Of a stretch of DNA of 25,266 nt, positions 1-5,826 are shown in pieces (the first letter of the stretch is position 1; the number at the start of each line of letters is the position of its first letter). The translations under genes were made by a program, and so were the position numbers. The stretch spans positions 1 through 25,266 of the IMG/VR virus record IMGVR_UViG_3300025154_002714, one strand, 5' to 3'. The DNA is from a virus. A model generated the notes under the pieces. That model did not search any database. It worked only from the letters and a program-made list of their open reading frames with translations, and was not told the origin of the DNA.

Positions 1-1
1 T

Positions 2-265
2 CGCAATCGTGTTTGCAATGCCGTTATGGCAGCAAAGGTTAGTCCGATGATGGGTATGCTCGCAATGAAAGTCCGGGCATACCCTCCGGACAAACGAAAA
101 CGCGATATCGACAATATTCAAAAACCTCTTCTTGATGCCTTAGAAAAAGGCATGGCCTTTTATAACGATTGCCAGATCAAACATCTGACCACCGTTATGA
201 AAGAACCAATCAAGTATGGCAAAACAATAGTAACGATAAGGAAAATCAATGATAGAGCTTCGTGA
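2..265 (+). CDS. RusA-like Holliday junction resolvase (C-terminal part, cut by window start)
   Basis: The reading frame is open from the window edge, so the N-terminus is missing. The visible part carries the hallmark of RusA-family endonucleases: a basic-acidic stretch KRKRDIDNIQKPLLDAL followed about ten residues later by NDCQI. These match the conserved RxDxDNxxKxxLDAL and DDxQI blocks that bind catalytic metal. RusA enzymes are dimeric endonucleases that cut four-way junctions; in phages they resolve replication and recombination intermediates before packaging. The gene ends 17 bp inside the following helicase gene, so the two are probably cotranscribed. Internal ATGs exist at 26 and later, but since the frame continues upstream they are unlikely to be the start. 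E. coli RusA is about 120 residues, so some 30-40 residues are probably outside the window. Confidence 0.85.
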   Translation, partial: RNRVCNAVMAAKVSPMMGMLAMKVRAYPPDKRKRDIDNIQKPLLDALEKGMAFYNDCQIKHLTTVMKEPIKYGKTIVTIRKINDRAS

Positions 266-1925
266 TTATCAAAAACAGGCTGTTGAAGCCTGCTATAAAT
301 ATTTAAAAGAACGCGATGGTAACAGCTGCATTGTGCTGCCGACAGGTTCAGGCAAAAGCGTTGTCCTTGCCCAAATATGCAGTGATGCGGTAACACTGTG
401 GAATGGAAGAGTCTTGGTTCTTGCGCATGTGCAGGAACTTATCGAACAAAACGCTGGAAAAATAAAACATTTCCTCGGTGATAATTTTGTTGGCATTTAT
501 TCAGCCGGTTTAAAGCAGAAAGATATGCACCAGCCTGTTATCGCAGCATCGATTCAGTCTATTTATAAAATGGCATTCGAATTTGAGCCATTTGATTTAA
601 TCATAATTGATGAAGCACATTTGCTTCCGGCAGATGGTGAAGGCAGGTATCGGTCATTTTTGCAAGATGCCAAAATTATTAATCCCAATCTCAGATTGCT
701 TGGTTTGACCGCTACACCATATCGAACCAGCACAGGTATGATATGCGGGCCGGATATTATTCTAAACGAAATCTGCTACGAGGCAGGAATTAAAGAGCTT
801 ATTCGCGATAGATACTTGTCACCATTGCGCAGCAAGGCATCAAAAACTCATATTGATACAAGCAGTCTTCATGTCAGAGGCGGTGAATTTATCGCCAATG
901 AAATTGAAAAATTGATGGACACGGATGCACGTGTTAAGGCTGCATGTTCTGAAATACTCGAATACACACAGAATAGAAAAGCGGTTCTGATTTTTGCAGC
1001 GGGTGTTGAACATGGCAAGCACATTCAAAAAATATTCCAGCAAGAGCACAACATTGATTGTGGATTTGTTTCAGGTGACAGTCCCGATGGCTGGCGAAAG
1101 AAGATGATTGATGATTTCCGAAGCGGCAAACTCAAATACCTCTGTAATGTAAACATTTTAACCCAGGGCTTTGATGCACCTCACATTGATTGTATTGCAA
1201 TGCTCAGGCCAACTATGAGCACAGGGCTTTACGTTCAAATGGTAGGAAGAGGAAGCAGGCGTGCGGAAGGTAAAGAGGATTGCTTAGTTCTCGATTTTGG
1301 CGGCAACATTCTTCGACATGGCCCGATTGACTGTCTGAAAATACATAAACAATTTTCCAGGGGCAATGGTGATTCGCCTGCAAAAGAATGTCCCGAGTGT
1401 AATGAAATTGTTCATGCGGCATATTCCAAATGTCCTGTGTGCGGGTTTGATTTTCCGCAGCCGGAAAAATCAAAGCATGATACCAAGGCAAGTTCCGAAA
1501 GTGTTCTCTCTGGAGAGCCGGTTGTTGAAGAATATGATGTCCAGGATGTGCTTTATAACGTTCACACAAAAAGAAAAGCTGATGAAGATGCGCCAAAGAG
1601 CATGCGTGTTCAATATAAGGTTGGCCTGGATAGATATATTTCTGAATGGATATGTTTTGAGCATAGTGGTTTTGCCCGCTATAGGGCTGAGCTTTGGTGG
1701 AAACAAAGATCCCATGAGGACGCTCCGGAAAAATCCGATATGGCAGTATTTTTTGCACAAAACGGCAGATTAATTGAGCCTATAAAAATAATCGTTAAAA
1801 AAGTTCCGGGTGAGAAGTTTGAAAAAATAGTCAGCTATCAATTCGAAAGTTCGGAATCTTCGAATTGGCAGATTGATAAAGAAGTTCCTGACTATATTCA
1901 GGCAGACGATGAAATACCCTTTTGA
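249..1925 (+). CDS. Superfamily 2 DEAH-box DNA helicase with C-terminal zinc ribbon
   Basis: An ATP-dependent DNA helicase/translocase of the Ssl2/type III restriction subunit-like SF2 group, 558 aa. Visible motifs: a Q-motif-like LRDYQKQAVE near residue 4, Walker A PTGSGKS at 31-37, DEAH at 121-124, motif III TATP at 154-157, and motif VI QMVGRGSRR around 331. A CPxC...CPxC zinc ribbon follows at about 383-400. The last 130 residues are an extra domain (aromatic/basic, with WWKQRS) that I do not recognise. AAGGA lies six bases before the ATG. The gene sits between a junction resolvase and a primase, pointing to phage replication or recombination rather than restriction, because no endonuclease or specificity subunit accompanies it. 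Its stop overlaps a possible TTG start of the primase gene, though the primase more likely starts at 1940. Confidence 0.92.
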   Translation: MIELRDYQKQAVEACYKYLKERDGNSCIVLPTGSGKSVVLAQICSDAVTLWNGRVLVLAHVQELIEQNAGKIKHFLGDNFVGIYSAGLKQKDMHQPVIAASIQSIYKMAFEFEPFDLIIIDEAHLLPADGEGRYRSFLQDAKIINPNLRLLGLTATPYRTSTGMICGPDIILNEICYEAGIKELIRDRYLSPLRSKASKTHIDTSSLHVRGGEFIANEIEKLMDTDARVKAACSEILEYTQNRKAVLIFAAGVEHGKHIQKIFQQEHNIDCGFVSGDSPDGWRKKMIDDFRSGKLKYLCNVNILTQGFDAPHIDCIAMLRPTMSTGLYVQMVGRGSRRAEGKEDCLVLDFGGNILRHGPIDCLKIHKQFSRGNGDSPAKECPECNEIVHAAYSKCPVCGFDFPQPEKSKHDTKASSESVLSGEPVVEEYDVQDVLYNVHTKRKADEDAPKSMRVQYKVGLDRYISEWICFEHSGFARYRAELWWKQRSHEDAPEKSDMAVFFAQNGRLIEPIKIIVKKVPGEKFEKIVSYQFESSESSNWQIDKEVPDYIQADDEIPF

Positions 1926-1939
1926 GACCAGGAGAAACA

Positions 1940-4228
1940 ATGCCCAACATTAGAGAAACTTCTTTAGCTTACCTTCAGGCAGGTCTTTGTGTTTTGCCAG
2001 CGAATGTGCAATTGAAATTTGCAGCACTGTCAGGCTGGAAGCAATATCAGCAGCGTCTGCCTTATGATTCGGAACTGCAAAGCTGGTTCACAAGCGGCAA
2101 CACCGGTATCTGCATTGTAGCCGGCAAAGTTTCTGGCAATCTCGAAATGATAGATTTTGATCTGCAAGCCCAGGCATACAAAAAATGGTACGATCTTGTA
2201 CAAACCCAGTCACCCGGCCTGATTGACAAACTTGTGATTGAAAAATCACAGTCTGGGGGCTTCCATGTAATTTACCGCTGCCAAGCAGAAATATGCGGCA
2301 ACATGAAACTTGCCCAGCAGAAGGTTATCGTACCGACAGAAGATGAAGCTGAGGTTTGCAGCAAAAAATATAAACCTCGTAAGGATAAGGATGGAAACTG
2401 GTTTATTGTTCTTACTCTCATTGAAACTCGCGGCGAAGGTGGATTATTTTTATGTGCACCGTCAGCGGGTTATGAATTAATTGCGGGTGAGTTTACATCC
2501 ATACCTGTTTTATCTAGTGATCAGCGGGATATTTTACTTTGGGCGGCATGGTCTTTAAATGAATTCATGCCGGAGCCAGCCAGCGAACCTGCTATTTCTG
2601 TATCAAACGATGGGCTCCGTCCCGGTGACGATTACAACGCTCGCGGCGATTTTAAAGCGGTTTTGATATCTCACGGATGGGCTTTAGCCCAATCAGGAGA
2701 AAGCGAGCGTTGGCGTAGGCCCGGAAAAACCATTGGCTGGTCGGCTTCAATTAAAGATAGGACTTTTTATGTTTTTTCAACAAATGCGTATCCATTCGAA
2801 AGTGAAAAGGCATATTCGCCTTTCGGAATTTATACATTACTGGAACATAATGGCGATTACAGCAATGCGGCTAAAATATTAGCAACACAGGGTTTTGGCA
2901 AAGTAGACGATACAAGCGGCGTGGACATCTCAAATATTACAGCCAATGATTGTGCTGACGATACCGAACCTGCCGCTTCCGATCCGGGACCAATGCCGCA
3001 TGAATTATTAAATGTTCCCGGATTTGTAAACCAGCTGCGTGATTTTATGATGGAGACCGCTCCGCACCCGGAACCGGTACTATCATTTTTTGGGGCACTT
3101 GGCGAGCAGGCGCATTTGGCAGGCCGAAAGGTTCGTGACGATAATGACAACCGCACTAATTTATATATTTTAAATCTTGCGTATCCCGGCTGCGGAAAAG
3201 ATCACCCGCGAAAAGTTAATAGCCGCATATTACAAACCTTAGGGCATGATACAAGTACAGCTGACGGTTTTGCAAGCGGTGAAGGTATAGAAGATAAATT
3301 ATTCATGCACCCGGCATCGCTGTTTCAGACCGATGAAATAGATTCCCTTATTACAGCAACATCAAAAGGTAAAGATTCACGAATCGATATGATTATGAAC
3401 ATCCTTTTAAAGATGTTCTCTTCATCAAATTCGATTTATACAACGCGATTGAAAGCAGGCAAGAAAGATGGAGGAACTATTGACCAGCCATCGTTGACTA
3501 TTTACGGCACAGCGGTACCAGAAAATTATTACCAGGCACTATCAAGCAAAATGCTCACCAATGGTTTTTTTGCCCGAATGCTGGTTGTGGAAGCGGGACT
3601 AAGAGCACCTGAGCAGGAAGCAACATTTCGTGAAATCCCCGAATCGATTATTCGAGCGGCTAAATACTGGGTTGAATTCAAACCCGGCACTGGCAACTTT
3701 GCCAATTTCCATCCGACTCCAATTTGTGTACCCCATACAGAAGCAGCCAAGGCGATGCAGCGTCTGTTTGGCAAAACCGCTGACAGCATGTATGACAAGG
3801 CCCAGGAAAAAGCCGATCTCGTCACGATGGCTATATGGGGCCGAGCAGCTGAAAAGGCCAGAAGATTGGCGCTTATTTACAGCTGTAGTGAAAACGCAGT
3901 AAATCCGGTTATTGCCGAGGCGGCGGTCCAGTGGGCCACCAGCCTTGTTACATATACCACCGAACGCATGCTTTATATGGCATCCCAATATGTAAGTGAA
4001 AGTGATTTCCATTCAAGTTGCCAGAAATTGCTTCGAGTACTTCGCCAGTGGCAGAAAAGCAAAGGCAACGAATGGATGCCATTCTGGCAACTCAATAGAA
4101 AACTGCCATGGTCACAACGCGAACATGAGGAAGTCAGGCAAACGTTAGTAAATCAACGCAAAATTGAATATGCAGAAGAGGCAACCGGTGGAACGCCAAA
4201 GCGACTTTACAGGCTGGTGAAACTATGA
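1940..4228 (+). CDS. Primase-polymerase with DUF3987-type helicase-like domain
   Basis: A 762-residue replication protein. The N-terminal part (about 1-200) looks like a bifunctional primase/polymerase domain, with the opening pattern of an AYLQAGLCVLP helix-strand, GNTGICIVAG and an acidic IDFD metal motif. The C-terminal half resembles DUF3987 helicase-like proteins, with a P-loop-like PGCGKDHPRKVN near 416-427, a Walker B-like LFQTDEID, and the block MLTNGFFARMLVVE. The final 80 residues look like a winged-helix domain. The P-loop has Asp where Ser/Thr is usual; I think this is shared by relatives but cannot check. ATG 1940 was chosen because GGAG lies five bases upstream, whereas TTG at 1922 overlaps the helicase stop and has no such site. 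It probably primes and unwinds phage DNA, likely at the repeats just downstream. Confidence 0.85.
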   Translation: MPNIRETSLAYLQAGLCVLPANVQLKFAALSGWKQYQQRLPYDSELQSWFTSGNTGICIVAGKVSGNLEMIDFDLQAQAYKKWYDLVQTQSPGLIDKLVIEKSQSGGFHVIYRCQAEICGNMKLAQQKVIVPTEDEAEVCSKKYKPRKDKDGNWFIVLTLIETRGEGGLFLCAPSAGYELIAGEFTSIPVLSSDQRDILLWAAWSLNEFMPEPASEPAISVSNDGLRPGDDYNARGDFKAVLISHGWALAQSGESERWRRPGKTIGWSASIKDRTFYVFSTNAYPFESEKAYSPFGIYTLLEHNGDYSNAAKILATQGFGKVDDTSGVDISNITANDCADDTEPAASDPGPMPHELLNVPGFVNQLRDFMMETAPHPEPVLSFFGALGEQAHLAGRKVRDDNDNRTNLYILNLAYPGCGKDHPRKVNSRILQTLGHDTSTADGFASGEGIEDKLFMHPASLFQTDEIDSLITATSKGKDSRIDMIMNILLKMFSSSNSIYTTRLKAGKKDGGTIDQPSLTIYGTAVPENYYQALSSKMLTNGFFARMLVVEAGLRAPEQEATFREIPESIIRAAKYWVEFKPGTGNFANFHPTPICVPHTEAAKAMQRLFGKTADSMYDKAQEKADLVTMAIWGRAAEKARRLALIYSCSENAVNPVIAEAAVQWATSLVTYTTERMLYMASQYVSESDFHSSCQKLLRVLRQWQKSKGNEWMPFWQLNRKLPWSQREHEEVRQTLVNQRKIEYAEEATGGTPKRLYRLVKL

Positions 4229-4689
4229 AACCCATTGATTTTTCACATAGTCCTATTGCACCTATTGTTTTTGGCATTTTTAGCCTCTTGCAACTTATTG
4301 CTAACCTATTGTATATGCCGGTAAGCAATAGGTTTGAATTGCAAGTACTAGGAAATATATATATTTATAAAAAATATATATACCTATTAACCTATTACAG
4401 TATATACACCCTCACATTCATTTTTTGGGGCGTTTTTCATGCGCGCATACGCGCGTGCGCGCGCGAGGCAATAGGTTTGATCCCAAAGTTATCGATGCCT
4501 ATATCATCGCCATCCTGTAAGAAAGTTATCCTGACATTCTACGCACACTATTGTCTCGACTGCCAAATGATGTATTTCGGCAAAGAGCTGAATGTAGTCA
4601 AACCTTGTATCCGCTGTGGAAGCACAAATGTTATCAATGGACCTCTTATGAGCTCAAAAGAAAAATCGGCAAATGTTGCCGGTAAATAA
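4225..4689 (+). CDS. Small zinc-ribbon protein of uncertain start, overlapping a possible origin
   Basis: The reading frame begins with ATGA overlapping the primase stop, giving 154 residues if that start is used. Only the C-terminal third looks like a protein domain: CLDC...CIRCGS with about 13 residues between the cysteine pairs, typical of a small treble-clef or zinc-ribbon fold. The first 90 residues are hydrophobic and low in complexity, and are encoded by iteron-like repeats, an A/T run and a GC-alternating tract, so they may not be translated. A shorter start at ATG 4495 (64 aa) has no good ribosome binding site. Zinc ribbons next to primases are often nucleic-acid-binding accessories, but no function can be assigned here. 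An origin embedded in a coding region would not be unprecedented, since the lambda origin lies in gene O. Confidence 0.4.
   Translation: MKPIDFSHSPIAPIVFGIFSLLQLIANLLYMPVSNRFELQVLGNIYIYKKYIYLLTYYSIYTLTFIFWGVFHARIRACAREAIGLIPKLSMPISSPSCKKVILTFYAHYCLDCQMMYFGKELNVVKPCIRCGSTNVINGPLMSSKEKSANVAGK
4252..4480. other. Candidate replication origin: CCTATT iterons, A/T run, Z-DNA-prone tract
   Basis: Seven copies of a CCTATT core occur in 224 bp: + orientation at 4252, 4261, 4305, 4383 and 4391, - orientation at 4326 and 4469. Two copies form a perfect inverted pair (AACCTATTG 4303-4311 and CAATAGGTT 4326-4334). GCAATAGGTTTGA is repeated exactly at 4325-4337 and 4468-4480, and ACCTATTA is in tandem at 4382-4397. 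Between them lie 30 consecutive A/T bases (4353-4382) and a perfectly alternating pyrimidine-purine stretch (4438-4465). Direct iterons next to an A/T-rich element immediately after a primase gene is a classical origin arrangement. The function is inferred. Confidence 0.5.
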
Positions 4690-4716
4690 TAACCAATGTT
4701 TTTAGGAGTACGAAAA

Positions 4717-5349
4717 ATGAAGAATGTGAAAACAATTACGAAATGGGATGTTGCGATTGTGATAATTCTAATCGCCACAACTTTGGCTTTATGGCTTGGC
4801 GGATGTCAAAGCGTAAACATCAGGCCCGACGATCTCCAAGCTTTAGCTGACCAGACCCAGCAGTTAAGTAGCCAGGTGGACCAGTTTCAAGAGCAGACGA
4901 CTGCGACGCTGGAAACGCTTAAACAAAATGGAGCGGTCGATGGCAACACCATCGCGAAAGTTGAAAAACTCCAAAGCACAATCAATGCAGTTCAGGATAA
5001 GACGCAGGTTATTGCCGGAGCGATTAAAAACGCGCAGTACACAAATCCTGACGATGGTCTGACAACTGTACTGCAGGGAGCAAGGGCCATAAATGCAGCG
5101 AGCACACCTTTTAATCCTTACGCGCCTCTGATTGACATAGGATTGGGTCTGGCGGCGGCATTTGCAGCAGGCTTAGCAAAAAAGAATGCACAAAAAGCAG
5201 CAGAAGCACAGGCAAAGTACGATGCTCACAAGCAAGGTGTTGAACTGACTATGAAGCAGGTTTCGCAATCAACCGTGCCGGAAGTGAAAGCTGTTGAAAC
5301 ACAGTTGTATGAAAATATTGGCGAAGCAAGATTGGTAAAGAAGATCTAA
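4717..5349 (+). CDS. Lipoprotein with coiled-coil body and C-terminal hydrophobic segment
   Basis: A predicted exported lipoprotein of 210 aa. The N-terminus has lysines, then a hydrophobic stretch (about 12-27) ending in the lipobox LGGC with Cys30 as the acylation site. Residues about 40-105 are rich in Gln, Thr and Leu with heptad-like spacing and probably form a coiled coil. A Gly/Ala-rich hydrophobic segment (LIDIGLGLAAAFAAGLA, about 137-153) could enter a membrane and is followed by an Ala/Lys-rich helix. ATG 4717 was chosen because AGGAG lies eight bases upstream; the ATG at 4696 precedes that site. Possible roles are a lysis (spanin-like) component, superinfection exclusion, or host envelope modification by a prophage. 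None is proven by the sequence. Its stop overlaps the next start (TAATG). Confidence 0.75.
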   Translation: MKNVKTITKWDVAIVIILIATTLALWLGGCQSVNIRPDDLQALADQTQQLSSQVDQFQEQTTATLETLKQNGAVDGNTIAKVEKLQSTINAVQDKTQVIAGAIKNAQYTNPDDGLTTVLQGARAINAASTPFNPYAPLIDIGLGLAAAFAAGLAKKNAQKAAEAQAKYDAHKQGVELTMKQVSQSTVPEVKAVETQLYENIGEARLVKKI

Positions 5350-5633
5350 TGAAAGCCCAGCAATTAATCATGTTAGAGCATTTTCTTCAAACCACATCTA
5401 ATGCCGTAAGGAGATGCGTTGTCTGCAATGAACCGCTTCATAAGAATCACAAATGTTCGAAAGAAAGCGAAGCGAGGTTTAACCATAACCTGGCTAACAG
5501 ACAATATAAGCAGATATCTAAAAGGTGTCAAAGATATGGCCATGGACTTAGCTTTGATGAAAAGCTTGATGACGCATTTAACGTTTTTAGTAGTGAGCCA
5601 TTAGATGATTGCTCTATTGTTGATGCGCCGTGA
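5349..5633 (+). CDS. Small cysteine-containing hypothetical protein
   Basis: A 94-residue protein that begins on the TAATG overlap with the lipoprotein gene, so it is probably translated by coupling. It contains CVVCNEPLHKNHKC (residues about 23-36), a compact CxxC-x9-C arrangement with two histidines that could bind one zinc ion. The remainder is basic then acidic, with no recognised domain. It is one of several tiny zinc-finger-like proteins in this phage (also near 4.6 kb and 11.1 kb). Function unknown. A competing ORF in another frame inside it is shorter and lacks a ribosome binding site. Confidence 0.55.
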   Translation: MKAQQLIMLEHFLQTTSNAVRRCVVCNEPLHKNHKCSKESEARFNHNLANRQYKQISKRCQRYGHGLSFDEKLDDAFNVFSSEPLDDCSIVDAP

Positions 5634-5683
5634 TCGCACACGTTCGCACGGGTTGCGACGTTTTAAAACAAGTGGAGGTGTAC

Positions 5684-5800
5684 TTGGAAATAAAAACGAC
5701 GCGACCTGTCGCGACGTGGATTGAAATGGGTCCTCCCTGTGCGAAATTGTTCGCATTGGCGGCGGGAACGGTCAAGGCATTAAAGACATTCGGTCGCTAA
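5684..5800 (+). CDS. Possible 38-aa peptide between small zinc protein and methyltransferase
   Basis: A short frame starting with TTG 5684, five bases after GGAGG (5674-5678), or GTG 5672 upstream in the same frame. It reads LEIKTTRPVATWIEMG at the start, then an Ala/Leu/Lys-rich helix KLFALAAGTVKALKTFGR. The good ribosome binding site and amphipathic C-terminus favour translation. The length, rare start codon and overlap with a CRISPR-repeat-like sequence leave it doubtful. Function unknown. Confidence 0.35.
   Translation: MEIKTTRPVATWIEMGPPCAKLFALAAGTVKALKTFGR
5698..5727 (+). repeat. Solitary CRISPR-repeat-like sequence (type I-C-like 3' tag)
   Basis: The stretch has the palindromic core CGCGACCTGTCGCG (5700-5713) followed by ACGTGGATTGAAAT (5714-5727). 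Type I-C CRISPR repeats are about 30-32 nt, with a GTCGC-type hairpin and a 3' end GCGTGGATTGAAAC/T that becomes the crRNA 5' handle. The match to that 3' end is striking, but only one unit exists and no array or cas gene is in the window. It lies inside a small possible ORF, so chance or coding constraint remains possible. Confidence 0.3.
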
Positions 5801-5826
5801 CTACATTTTTTTTAGGAGTATATATC

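Noticed and set aside
1213-1758. Long - strand frames within the helicase gene
   Set aside because: They lie inside a gene with complete SF2 motifs and encode no recognisable domain.
1922-1939. TTG start for the primase gene overlapping the helicase stop
   Set aside because: No ribosome binding site; GGAG five bases before ATG 1940 gives a better start.
5641-5727. A CRISPR array in the 5.6-5.8 kb gap
   Set aside because: Only one repeat-like unit is present; other TCGCAC/GCGACG words do not recur with repeat length and spacer spacing.
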